Source: Bacillus sp. Marseille-P3661 (lineage in GTDB: Bacteria > Bacillota > Bacilli > Bacillales > Bacillaceae_J). From it: a stretch of 64,000 bases of DNA. The translations under genes and the position numbers were made by a program. This document shows positions 36,824 to 45,757 of this stretch, one piece after another. The notes under the pieces were generated by a model. That model did not search any database. It was not told the DNA's origin and worked only from the letters and a program-made list of their open reading frames with translations. Numbering within the stretch: position 1 is the stretch's first letter; each line of letters starts with the position of its first letter. The DNA is taken from positions 1,809,018 to 1,873,017 of the forward strand of contig NZ_LT965953.1 of NCBI RefSeq assembly GCF_900240995.1, read 5' to 3'.

Positions 36824-38127
36824 TGTTTCACTCCTATTTTATTTTCTATGAAATCTTCTAATTGTGCTGTCATCGCTGAATTATCCCAGCCACGTGAATC
36901 AACAGGATCTGCTCGCAATTGCAAGATTGGAATTCCAGCTTCTTCAAATGCTTTTTTTACAAAATAAGTACCGCCAGCTGCTTGCGTACAACTATCAGAT
37001 ATTAAATGAACAACACCATCAATCCCATTATGCTTTGCTTCTTTTACATACCAGTCGCTATTCCAAGGAGGCATATGCAACATATCTTCCATACCGACAG
37101 AACGACTAACTAGCGTACGCAATGGATCTTCTCCATATCTCGGATAACCATCAGCAGCTAATCCAAGGTAAATCGACCATATAAATGCAGCACCATATTT
37201 CTCTTCAAAATGCTGATAAAAACCTAAATTAAACCATAAACCACGTCCAAGCCACATAAGACGAACATTTTCTTTTTCGCATACACTTTTCTTACGATCA
37301 ACCAGTTCTTTCACCTCTTCGTATAATGATTTCGCCATATCAACAGCCCACTGTGTACCCCGTTGCCATTGCGGCACCATAACAGCAGGAACCGTATCAG
37401 TTATGCTTACTGGAGAAGGAATGGTTTCAGCTATTAAATCCCTCGTTTTTCGGTTATATTCAGCCTGCTCATTAACAAGTTTCATAACCTGTTTAAACTT
37501 AACTTCGCTAAAGGTTTTACCAGTATGCAATTCAAGAAAACGGATAAGCCCCTTAAAATCTTCAACCATATAGTCCATTCGGTGCGGTTCAAATAACTCA
37601 TCCCAATTATGGGAGACTTTATCCCACCAATTAGTTGGTATTGCTCGTGGAACCGTATTTTCTAACGGGTAAAATGGGACATCTAATTTCTTTGACCATA
37701 ATTCGAAAATTTTCGCTTGTGAGTCACATGTTAATCTAGTTACTGCTACTGTAGGTTTAGGTAAGCCGCCCCATGGACCATTTTCGGGGTTAGGGTCAAA
37801 CGAAGTTGCCAATGAGAGTGAACAATAACGACATAAATCTTGACGGTAACCGTGTTCATTTAATAAATCTAAATAATACGGTGACATTTGTTTGGCCGAA
37901 CAGACGGATGACCACCATTGATTCACAACATATGGTATGTCCATTGCACGAAAGATCTCTTGTGGTACATCCGCATTCACAAATGCAAAGGGTTCACCTT
38001 GTTCTACTTTTTCTCTTAAATCCTGAAACCATTTTTTTTGATAAGCTGTTGCTACTGTCGGTGTCTTTAACCGCTTAACACTTGCTTTCCCTGTATCTCT
38101 AGTCATTACTTTTTTATCTTCACTCAT
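36817..38127 (-). CDS. 2-hydroxyacyl-CoA dehydratase / benzoyl-CoA reductase family subunit with cluster cysteines
   Basis: A 436-residue HGD-D family protein. The candidate [4Fe-4S] ligands are Cys99 or Cys102 (DLCRYCSLS), Cys134 (RLTCDSQ, the classic 'CD' motif) and Cys380 (LISDSCTQAAGG). It ends in the typical PILQLRADPVDSRGWDNSAM. Family members remove water from (R)-2-hydroxyacyl-CoA by a ketyl-radical route, or reduce aryl-CoA, in a heterodimer. The stop overlaps the CoA-transferase start, and the start overlaps the partner subunit stop (ATGA). The ATP-dependent activator that such enzymes need is not in the window. These enzymes are oxygen-sensitive, which is notable if this host is a usual aerobe. 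Confidence 0.88.
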   Translation of the reverse strand: MSEDKKVMTRDTGKASVKRLKTPTVATAYQKKWFQDLREKVEQGEPFAFVNADVPQEIFRAMDIPYVVNQWWSSVCSAKQMSPYYLDLLNEHGYRQDLCRYCSLSLATSFDPNPENGPWGGLPKPTVAVTRLTCDSQAKIFELWSKKLDVPFYPLENTVPRAIPTNWWDKVSHNWDELFEPHRMDYMVEDFKGLIRFLELHTGKTFSEVKFKQVMKLVNEQAEYNRKTRDLIAETIPSPVSITDTVPAVMVPQWQRGTQWAVDMAKSLYEEVKELVDRKKSVCEKENVRLMWLGRGLWFNLGFYQHFEEKYGAAFIWSIYLGLAADGYPRYGEDPLRTLVSRSVGMEDMLHMPPWNSDWYVKEAKHNGIDGVVHLISDSCTQAAGGTYFVKKAFEEAGIPILQLRADPVDSRGWDNSAMTAQLEDFIENKIGVKQC

Positions 38128-39323
38128 TTTATTTCCTCCCGTACAGTTTCAGCCTTTTGTTTTTCGTTTAACAAATTTATAAAGTCTTTTACTTTATCAG
38201 CAACTTGGTCTTTATTCACTAAGTGATATTGCTGGCGGTCTATTAAAAGGACTGGAACCCCCATCGCTTCAAGAGCTTTCTTTTGTTCTGGATAATCCCA
38301 TGAAGGCGCATCGTCTGCGTGATGTATAAAGAAGATAACACCCTGAGAATTTGTAGCGCTTACATTTTTTACAATCGAGTAAACTCGTTCAGATACGGTT
38401 GATTGTGAAGATGGCAGTGACCGTTTTATATGATAATAATCAACAATAGCTTCTAATGGTTCTGGATCCGTATCGATTTCTTCTATATAATTTCTAATAC
38501 TAATATCATGATCCTCACCAACAATTATGGCTCCAAATGACTCTACCATTTCATAAAACTCAATGTGCTCATGCGTGCTGCCTGAAACGAAAATACGAGG
38601 ACCTTCTATAGGAATAAGCTGTTCGGCATCCTCTAAGAAAGTTTTTAATAACTGATTGTACTCTTCGCGTGGAATTAAATGGGATGCACCGATAACTTGT
38701 TGTGCTTGAACACCATTTATGTATGAAACTTCAGGTCCTCTTAGTTCTGAAAATCTCTTTAGTAATCTACGAGTTTCATTACATAACTTAATTGCATTAA
38801 CTAAATCCGTATCACTTATAGTCTTATCGCACCATTTTTCTAACTCTTGTATAAGTTCACGTGTTCTATCAAGATTGTATAAACTAGCATTTCTTAATTT
38901 TGAATGTAAGAAATCGTAAAAGTACAATTCTGGTAAGTTGATGTTTGGATCCGTTTCTTTTAAAGCACGTAAATAATAATAGATACGAATAATGGCGTCA
39001 GATGAATTTGTAACAATTAGGTGTTCTAGGAAACCATATGATCCATCTATAATCTGTCCCATCTGCATTTTTACACGTGGATCAAATCCACTTTCAAGAT
39101 ATTGATTTGCAGTATGAGGATCTTTATCAAAACGCCCACGAATTTGAATAGGATGACATCCTGCTGCAATGAGTAATTCTACGGGAATATCATTCCCAAG
39201 ATAACCTATTATTTTTTTGTCCTTTTGACTGCTATAAAGTGCAATTTCATCAGGGGTAGAATATATTTTGGAAATTTCCTTAAGTACACTGTGTTCAGAA
39301 TTTTGTTCAATGCTCACGTTCAT
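38124..39323 (-). CDS. 2-hydroxyacyl-CoA dehydratase family subunit lacking cluster cysteines
   Basis: A 399-residue HGD-D family partner subunit and first gene of the trio. The fold is recognisable: KKIIGYLGNDIPVELLIAAG, a mid LPELYFYDFLHSK, the second-domain VSGSTHEH, and the final MGVPVLLIDRQQY. At the three positions where active subunits carry cysteine it has Gly79-Phe80-Asp81, Ser108 (TNSSDAIIR) and Ala336 (FIHHADDAP). The only cysteines are 56, 165 and 181, outside these motifs. It should not bind its own [4Fe-4S] cluster and may be a structural or substrate-binding partner. It overlaps the next gene by 4 bp. A C/G-run promoter element lies about 90 bp upstream. Confidence 0.85.
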   Translation of the reverse strand: MNVSIEQNSEHSVLKEISKIYSTPDEIALYSSQKDKKIIGYLGNDIPVELLIAAGCHPIQIRGRFDKDPHTANQYLESGFDPRVKMQMGQIIDGSYGFLEHLIVTNSSDAIIRIYYYLRALKETDPNINLPELYFYDFLHSKLRNASLYNLDRTRELIQELEKWCDKTISDTDLVNAIKLCNETRRLLKRFSELRGPEVSYINGVQAQQVIGASHLIPREEYNQLLKTFLEDAEQLIPIEGPRIFVSGSTHEHIEFYEMVESFGAIIVGEDHDISIRNYIEEIDTDPEPLEAIVDYYHIKRSLPSSQSTVSERVYSIVKNVSATNSQGVIFFIHHADDAPSWDYPEQKKALEAMGVPVLLIDRQQYHLVNKDQVADKVKDFINLLNEKQKAETVREEIK

Positions 39324-39408
39324 AACCCCTCCATTTAAAAGGTTTAAATTATTGCTTTAATTTCCCTTATATTGGCTTCCTTATATTTCAATGTTAACTA
39401 AATATGTG

Positions 39409-39470
39409 TATGTAGTATACCCCCATAAAGATGTGAACTCCCCCCCTATTTGGGGGAGTGTGTAGTGATT
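39409..39470 (-). promoter_or_regulatory. C/G-run promoter element of the dehydratase operon
   Basis: Read on the plus strand: TAGTATACCCCC, ATAAAGATGTGAAC, then CCCCCCCTATTTGGGGGAG. On the minus strand the end reads GGGGGTATACTA, where TATACT could be a -10 about 95 bp before the start codon. The CTCCCCCAAATAGGGGGgGAG part is a palindrome. The whole block aligns with the one at 49356. Confidence 0.55.
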
Positions 39471-39604
39471 ATTGTCATAAGACTAGTAGATTTTAGTGTT
39501 TGCGGATACGTACGAACATTTGTTCATTTATTAAGAAATAAAAGGGGTTTGGGAGTTTAATGGACTACCTTTTGATCATATCAACGAAGTTAAAATATAA
39601 TTCT

Positions 39605-39658
39605 AGTCAGATCGACCAAAATTCCCAAGTAATCTCTCAGTTAAAGGTCGATCCGACT
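39605..39658 (-). terminator. Hairpin after the fused ABC ATPase gene
   Basis: AGTCAGATCGACC and GGTCGATCCGACT pair with one mismatch around a 28-base loop. It lies 26 bp past the ATPase stop. The U-tract is weak, so termination may be partial. Confidence 0.55.
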
Positions 39659-39683
39659 GATTAGTTAAACTATAACTACTAAT

Positions 39684-41735
39684 CTATTCTTTAATACAAG
39701 CCACTGCATGCCCTTTTTGAACTTCCCGAAGCTCAGGATCTATCTGTTTACACTCATCTGTTGCGATTGGACAGCGATTGTGAAAGCTACAGCCTACTGG
39801 TCTATTTTGTGGACTTGGAATTTCACCCTCAATTAGCTGGAGCTCCCTTTTTTCCTCCATCTCAGGGTCAGGAATCGGAACAGCTCCTAACAATGCTTTT
39901 GTATAAGGATGTCTAGGATTGTCATAGAGTGTTTTCCAGTCGGCAGTCTCAACGATTCTACCAAGATACATAACAGCTACCCGATCACTGATATGTCGTA
40001 CAACAGACAAATCATGGGCAATAAACAGATAACTTAAATCTAGTTTTTCCTTTAGTTCTTCTAGTAAATTGATGATTTGTGCTTGAATAGAAACATCCAA
40101 TGCCGAAATAGCCTCATCACAAACAATTAAGGAAGGATTGCTAGCGAGTGCTCGTGCGATTCCAAGTCGTTGCCTTTGTCCACCACTAAACTGATGTGGC
40201 ACACGCTTTTTCAAACTTGGATCAAGTCCGACCATCTTAAAGAGCTCTTCAACTTTTTCAGTATATTCCTTTTTATTTTTCACTAAGCTATGAATAAGCA
40301 ATGGTTCTCCAACAATAGACTCCGCCGTTTGCCGAGGATCTAATGAACTATATGGATCTTGGAAGATCATTGAAATCTCTTTTCTTGTAGGACGCAATTG
40401 TTTTTTAGATAGAGATGCAATATCTGTTCCATTTAATTTAATTTCTCCAGATGTCGGATCATAAAGGCGCAATATAGTTCGAGCAACGGTAGACTTCCCA
40501 CATCCACTTTCACCAACAAGTCCGAGTGTTTCACCTTTATTTATATAAAAACTGACGCCATCTACTGCTTTAATATCAGATACCTTTCTTTTCAATGCCC
40601 CTTTTACAACAGGAAAATACATTTTTAAATGATTCACCTCTAGTAATTTCTCACCAGTCGATACATTATTCTTTTCGAGCATTTCGTTTTCTTTATACAA
40701 CAATGTAGATGCCGTTTCCTGTGCAGTTTGCTGCGTTTCTAATGTGTTCATAGCCTCTTTCAAATTGACATAGCATGCAGTTTCATGCTGGTCATTGACC
40801 TTTACTAATGGTGGAAATGCAGAAGTATAACAATTACTTGTACGAAATACACATCTAGGTAAAAACTGACATTCGTCTTTTTTGTTAATTAAATTAGGCG
40901 GCAACCCCTCAACTGGTATAAGCTTTTTATCCTTTGGATCGTTAAGTCTCGGAACTGCATTTATTAACCCTAATGTGTACGGGTGACTTGGAGAATGAAA
41001 AATATCCTTCGCTTTTCCAGTTTCAACAATTGTTCCCGCATACATTACATATATTCTTTCAGCATAGCGAGCAACTACACCTAGATTGTGAGTAACCAAT
41101 ATTAAGGACATATTGCTGTTCTTAACAATATCTCGTAACATCTCAAGTATTTGGGCTTGTGTTGTAACATCTAAAGCTGTAGTCGCTTCATCTGCAATTA
41201 AAATTTTAGGATTAATAGACAATACCATCGCAATCATAATCCTTTGTCTCATACCACCACTAAATTGGTGAGGATAGTCATCTATGCGTGTTTCAGCGTC
41301 AGGTATACCTACTTTTTGAATCACTTCGATCGCACGTTTGCGTGCCTCAGCTCGATTTACTTTAAGATGAAGAATAATAGATTCCATGATTTGTTCGCCA
41401 ATCGTTAATACAGGATTAAGGGAAGTCATGGGTTCCTGAAAGATAAAACCAATCTCTCCTCCACGAATCTTACGAATTTCTTCACTTTCAGGTTTCAATT
41501 TTAATAAATTGACCCCTTTATATAACACTTCTCCCCCTACAATCTTACCTGGAGGTGTTGGTATTAATTGGAGTCCTGACATCTGGGTGATTGATTTACC
41601 ACAGCCACTCTCTCCAACAAAGCATACAATTTCTCCCTCATCAATGTAATAGCTTACACCATCAACAGCTTGAACACGATTTCCATCTACATTAAACTCT
41701 GTTTTAAGCTGATTCACTTCCAAAAGATGGTTCAT
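39684..41735 (-). CDS. Fused double ATP-binding ABC protein (DppD-DppF/OppD-OppF type)
   Basis: About 683 residues with two complete ABC ATPase domains in one chain. The first has Walker A FVGESGCGKSITQMSG, signature FSGGMRQR and Walker B ILIADEATTAL. The second has VGESGCGKSTVAR, FSGGQRQR and LIVCDEAIS. Each ends in the oligopeptide-family C-terminal region with a Cys-rich motif (CQFLPRCVFRTSNC and CSFHNRCPIATDEC), as in DppD/OppD proteins. Usually these are two genes, so this is a D-F fusion. The start at 41735 has GGAGG, while the frame upstream to 41765 lacks one. It powers the DppBC permease just upstream. Confidence 0.93.
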   Translation of the reverse strand: MNHLLEVNQLKTEFNVDGNRVQAVDGVSYYIDEGEIVCFVGESGCGKSITQMSGLQLIPTPPGKIVGGEVLYKGVNLLKLKPESEEIRKIRGGEIGFIFQEPMTSLNPVLTIGEQIMESIILHLKVNRAEARKRAIEVIQKVGIPDAETRIDDYPHQFSGGMRQRIMIAMVLSINPKILIADEATTALDVTTQAQILEMLRDIVKNSNMSLILVTHNLGVVARYAERIYVMYAGTIVETGKAKDIFHSPSHPYTLGLINAVPRLNDPKDKKLIPVEGLPPNLINKKDECQFLPRCVFRTSNCYTSAFPPLVKVNDQHETACYVNLKEAMNTLETQQTAQETASTLLYKENEMLEKNNVSTGEKLLEVNHLKMYFPVVKGALKRKVSDIKAVDGVSFYINKGETLGLVGESGCGKSTVARTILRLYDPTSGEIKLNGTDIASLSKKQLRPTRKEISMIFQDPYSSLDPRQTAESIVGEPLLIHSLVKNKKEYTEKVEELFKMVGLDPSLKKRVPHQFSGGQRQRLGIARALASNPSLIVCDEAISALDVSIQAQIINLLEELKEKLDLSYLFIAHDLSVVRHISDRVAVMYLGRIVETADWKTLYDNPRHPYTKALLGAVPIPDPEMEEKRELQLIEGEIPSPQNRPVGCSFHNRCPIATDECKQIDPELREVQKGHAVACIKE

Positions 41736-41791
41736 TTTTTTATAACCTCCATATCCAACAATCATAAGTACCCTAAATTTTGATGTTCAAT

Positions 41792-42688
41792 TTATATAGA
41801 ACCTCTCAAACGTGGATCTAATGCATCTCTCAATGCATCACCCACTAAATTAAATGCTAAAACAACTAACAGTACGCATCCTCCCGGTGCAAAAGAAAGT
41901 ACAGGATTACTTACTAAATAACGTTGCCCTTCACTAACCATTGCACCCCATGCTGCCTCTGGTGCAGTAATTCCAATTCCTAAAAAGCTTAAAGATGCCT
42001 CTGCTAAAATAGCAACTCCTAAATTCAAGGTAATTAGCACGATTATCGGTGAAAAACAATTCGGCAAAACATGCTTGATTAAGATACGAAAGTTATTTGA
42101 TCCAATGACCTCTGCAGCCTTAATATAATCTGATTCTTTAACAGTTAACACTTGCCCCCGCATAACTCTAGCGTATTTAGGCGTGAGTGATATAGCCAAG
42201 GCAATAATCACGGTCCATGTCCCTGCACCAAGTACTGCACCAACTGCAAGTGCAAGAATAATTCCTGGAAAGGCTAACAAAGCATCAATTACTCTAGATA
42301 TTACAGTGTCAATAATTCCTCCAAAGTAACCTGAAATTAATCCTAAGAAAACTCCAACTACTAGTGACAATCCTACTGACGTAATACCAACTAACAGTGA
42401 AACCCTAGCTCCATAAATAATCCGACTCAAGACATCTCGTCCTAAGGAGTCAGTCCCTAACCAATGAGCTGCAGAAGGCTGCTGTAGAGCACTCCTTAAA
42501 TCTTGTTTATACGGATCATAAGGAGCGATAAATTCTGCAAATAACGCCAGAAATACCATTGCGATTAGAATCGCTCCAAAAATAATAACTATTTTCCTGC
42601 CCAAAAACACTCTAAGAAATCGTCGTAATTCACTATTTTTCAGCGAGGATTCATTTTCTATCTTCGTATCCATTGTTTCGGTAGTCAT
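41792..42688 (-). CDS. ABC transporter permease, DppC/OppC type
   Basis: A permease of about 298 residues with six predicted helices. The N-terminal OppC_N segment (LRRFLRVFLGRKIVIIFGAIL, then APYDPYKQDL and WLGTDSLGRDVLSRIIYGAR) is typical. The EAA loop motif EVIGSNNFRILIKHVLPN contacts the ATPase. It ends in the usual LVGDALRDALDPRLRGSI. I use the ATG at 42688, preceded by AAGGAG. The GTG at 42697 is an alternative. It directly follows the DppB-type gene. Confidence 0.93.
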   Translation of the reverse strand: MTTETMDTKIENESSLKNSELRRFLRVFLGRKIVIIFGAILIAMVFLALFAEFIAPYDPYKQDLRSALQQPSAAHWLGTDSLGRDVLSRIIYGARVSLLVGITSVGLSLVVGVFLGLISGYFGGIIDTVISRVIDALLAFPGIILALAVGAVLGAGTWTVIIALAISLTPKYARVMRGQVLTVKESDYIKAAEVIGSNNFRILIKHVLPNCFSPIIVLITLNLGVAILAEASLSFLGIGITAPEAAWGAMVSEGQRYLVSNPVLSFAPGGCVLLVVLAFNLVGDALRDALDPRLRGSI

Positions 42689-42700
42689 TTGTATCACTCC

Positions 42701-43645
42701 TTATTTATAACGAATTCGTGGATCAAAATAACTGTAAGAAATATCAACTAGTAAATTAGATACTGCAACAACAAAAGCTATTAAAATCATACATCCTTGA
42801 ACAACAACAATGTCCTGATTAAAAACAGACTGTAACATAAGTCGACCAAGTCCATTGACATTATAAACAGTTTCAATAATGACTGATCCTCCTACAATAT
42901 TAGGTAACATTAAACCAGCAATGGTCACAACTGGAATAATCGCATTTTTTAGAGCATGTTTTATGATGATAACATTATGCTTAATTCCTTTTGAACGAGC
43001 TGTTCGAATATAATCTTGACGAATAACTTCTAACATAGATGATCTTGCTTGACGAGCTATAATGGCCATAGAAGATAATCCAAGTACCAAACTTGGCATG
43101 ATGACATATTTAGTACTTTCCCAAAAGTTTTCAGTTAATGGTACATACCCTTGCACCGGAAGCCAACCTAGCTTAAGACTGAAAACGTAAATACCTAATA
43201 TTCCAAGCCAAAAATTCGGTACTGCCATTGCAAAGTTTGCAGCCGTAGTGATAAAGCCATCAATCCATCCTCCGCGTTTCATCGCTGCAATGACGCCCAT
43301 TGGAACACCTACGGTTATACTAATCACAAAGGCAAGTATCCCTATATGAATCGTCGGCGGCAATCGTTTAAGAATCATATCTGCAACATCTTCTCGATAA
43401 ATAATAGATCTCCCAAGATCACCTTGTACCACTCCACCTAACCAGGAAAAGTATTGTTCATGCAACGGACGATTTAACCCTAACTCCTCAGTTAACTGTG
43501 CAATCTCTTCCGCTGTTGCTTCATCTCCTAGAATAGTTAGCACAGGATTACCTGGTAATGAGTGTAAAAGAAAGAAACAAAATAGACTTAAAATAAACAA
43601 AACGATCAGTAACTGAATAAACCTTTGGACAATATATTGGGACAT
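42701..43645 (-). CDS. ABC transporter permease, DppB/OppB type
   Basis: A 314-residue permease with six predicted helices. DppB signatures are the N-terminal MSQYIVQRFIQLLIVLFILS, then LPGNP, LGLNRPLHEQYFSWLGGVVQGDLGRS (two adjacent pieces) and the EAA-like TARSKGIKHNVIIIKHALKN. The C-terminal VDISYSYFDPRIRYK is also typical. It is the first gene of the permease/ATPase transcript, with AAAGGAG before the ATG. Together with the C subunit and fused ATPase it makes one importer that must serve both binding proteins (33.9 and 45.8 kb), because no second permease set is present. Confidence 0.93.
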   Translation of the reverse strand: MSQYIVQRFIQLLIVLFILSLFCFFLLHSLPGNPVLTILGDEATAEEIAQLTEELGLNRPLHEQYFSWLGGVVQGDLGRSIIYREDVADMILKRLPPTIHIGILAFVISITVGVPMGVIAAMKRGGWIDGFITTAANFAMAVPNFWLGILGIYVFSLKLGWLPVQGYVPLTENFWESTKYVIMPSLVLGLSSMAIIARQARSSMLEVIRQDYIRTARSKGIKHNVIIIKHALKNAIIPVVTIAGLMLPNIVGGSVIIETVYNVNGLGRLMLQSVFNQDIVVVQGCMILIAFVVAVSNLLVDISYSYFDPRIRYK

Positions 43646-44115
43646 ATACGTATTCTCCTTTTTTTACTCATCTCAATCAGAAACTATTTCCTAGAAACCT
43701 TGTAATATATAACTCTTTGTGCATATTACTTTATAAATATTTAAATACATTTCATATAAATCTAAAGAGTAGAGTCAATATTGCTTTAAGCATCTCTAAT
43801 AATGGTAGACTCTTGATATTAATAGAAGTTTCCAATCAATAACTGTTCTAGAACTCAAGTGCTTTCCCTAGCAATGATTAATGAAGATGCACCAAAGGAA
43901 AGCCTTCATCTTTGCTTGAGCCTATTTACATAACATAAAATAAATAATAAATATTCTGAAAATAAGTAGTGCAAAAATTCGCTCCTCTTAAAATGTAGTA
44001 TATTTAAATATTTATAGATACCAAATTTAAAAGTAAGATACCGGTCCTTTTCAATGTGCTTTAACTGAATTTTTTCCATCCCGACATCGATACCTACATT
44101 AAAATATTACACCCA
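43646..44115. other. Non-coding gap between esterase 1 and the ABC permease genes
   Basis: 470 bp without a supported gene, between two minus-strand genes. It must hold the terminator of the upstream transcript and possibly a promoter for dppB. Imperfect complementarity between GATGCACC...AAAGG and CCTTCATC near 43885-43915 is the only structure I see. No operator is recognised. Confidence 0.35.
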
Positions 44116-45654
44116 TTAATTTAGCGTAAGCCTTCCAACACGACCAGGATCCTTTACTACATGACATTCTTTTCCAAATATCATGGTTGAGCGATCAATT
44201 GTTGAATAACTGGACCATGTAGGCAGACCAGCGTGACCTGGATTACCGTTTCTAGCAAAAGAAATCCATGCCTGACTCATGTTAGATGCTAATGTATACT
44301 TATCAGGATCTTCACCGACTAATTCGAAAGGCATTCTATGGACGTTATTGAACACAAATGGTACTTCAAGTCCATGCATAGATTTCATTTTCCCTCCCAA
44401 TATCGGTGATTCCCACGTAAACTGGTACATATAAACAGCTGCGGCCTGCTGTGCCAATTTTCTTTCGGCCAAAGTAATACTATCTCTAATTGTCACCCGA
44501 TCGCTTATGATCGAAATTAACAGATCGTTAGCTGAAAGATGTGGGAGTTCGTTACGATAAGCTGCAATAACGTGCTCTCCCCCCTCTCCAAAATATAATG
44601 AAGCCCATTTGCGTAATCCGACCTCATCAATGGATCCTAAATCAGGATCAGAGAAGAGAAATAAGGTTGCTTCATCTTTAGTGGTACCAATCATTAAAGG
44701 AACATCTGCTGATAGAGGTGACCCAACTGGATCAAAAGGATGTTGCGGTAAATCATAACCATCAACAACTGGGCTGATCGCTATATGCCTTCCCTTTTCA
44801 GCGAACCTTTCTGGCGTCCAAGCTGTAGCGACATGATAAGCTTCCCATAAACTTTCTACCGGAACTGTATGCAATCGGTCAATCTCCTTTTCACTGACTC
44901 CTAAGTGATTAAGTACCTTTTCAGCAATTTCTGTGGCATCTTCACGAGTTGACATCTTCAAGCCGTAGGCACTTTGGATAATTGCACGATGAAATAATCC
45001 TTTTGCCGCTGGCATGGCCATAAGTGTACTAACCTTCGATCCTCCCCCTGAACAACCAAAGATCGTTACATTATTAGGATCACCACCAAAGACCTCAACG
45101 TTCTCCTGAACCCATTCCAATGCTAAAACTAAATCAAGCATTCCTACATTGCCAGATCGATCATATTGTCCCCCTATTAAATCTCCAAGAAATAAATACC
45201 CTAATGGCCCTAGTCGATGGTTAACCGTAATCACCACGACTTCCCCATTTTTAGCCAGTGACGTCCCATCCGTTCGCGGACCTGCCCCTGATCCTTGAAA
45301 AAAACCACCACCATGACACCAGAATAAAACAGGCCGTCGACCTCCATCATTAAGCCCTGATGTCCAGACATTTAGAAACAAACAGTTCTCACTTGCTTCT
45401 TCACGAATTCGAATACTTGATTGGGCTTTTGTCAATTCATTGTCTGGGTTTATATTACCTTTAGTCTGAAAACAACGAGGGCCATATTCCGTCGCATTGT
45501 ATATACCTGTCCATGGATTCATTTTTGATGGAGGTAAAAACCTTCTTGAACCATCCGTTCCCTCACCATAGGGAATTCCTTTAAATGAGTAGATTCCATC
45601 CGTGACTTCACCCCTAATTTTCCCACTTGTAATCTCAACAATCTGATTGACCAT
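44116..45654 (-). CDS. Type-B carboxylesterase (pNB-esterase-like), copy 1
   Basis: A 512-residue cytosolic carboxylesterase of the COesterase family. N-terminal ITSGKIRGEVTDGIYSFKGIPYGE is followed by the oxyanion-hole region WCHGGGFFQGSGAG and the nucleophile FGCSGGGSKV (Ser near 203). The Glu should lie in TTKDEATLF and the His in MHGLEVPFVF. No signal peptide is present. Its paralogue is at 47.5 kb, with a binding-protein gene between them. Family members hydrolyse aryl and alkyl esters, carbamates and pyrethroid-like compounds. The substrate here is unknown. It follows the binding-protein gene by 103 bp with a hairpin. Confidence 0.92.
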   Translation of the reverse strand: MVNQIVEITSGKIRGEVTDGIYSFKGIPYGEGTDGSRRFLPPSKMNPWTGIYNATEYGPRCFQTKGNINPDNELTKAQSSIRIREEASENCLFLNVWTSGLNDGGRRPVLFWCHGGGFFQGSGAGPRTDGTSLAKNGEVVVITVNHRLGPLGYLFLGDLIGGQYDRSGNVGMLDLVLALEWVQENVEVFGGDPNNVTIFGCSGGGSKVSTLMAMPAAKGLFHRAIIQSAYGLKMSTREDATEIAEKVLNHLGVSEKEIDRLHTVPVESLWEAYHVATAWTPERFAEKGRHIAISPVVDGYDLPQHPFDPVGSPLSADVPLMIGTTKDEATLFLFSDPDLGSIDEVGLRKWASLYFGEGGEHVIAAYRNELPHLSANDLLISIISDRVTIRDSITLAERKLAQQAAAVYMYQFTWESPILGGKMKSMHGLEVPFVFNNVHRMPFELVGEDPDKYTLASNMSQAWISFARNGNPGHAGLPTWSSYSTIDRSTMIFGKECHVVKDPGRVGRLTLN

Positions 45655-45697
45655 ACGCCCTCTCCTATCGTTATTAGCTTTCTTTTAATTGATGTAA

Positions 45698-45736
45698 GAT
45701 GAACAGCCCTTTAAACTTTTAAATAGGGCTATTCAT
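45698..45736 (-). terminator. Intra-operon hairpin after ABC binding protein 1
   Basis: GATGAAcAGCCCT pairs with AGGGCTatTCATC around a 14-base loop, 22 bp past the binding-protein stop codon and before esterase 1. It matches the placement of the hairpins after the other two binding-protein genes in the window. Confidence 0.65.
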
Positions 45737-45757
45737 CCTAAAACATCATCGTTTAAC

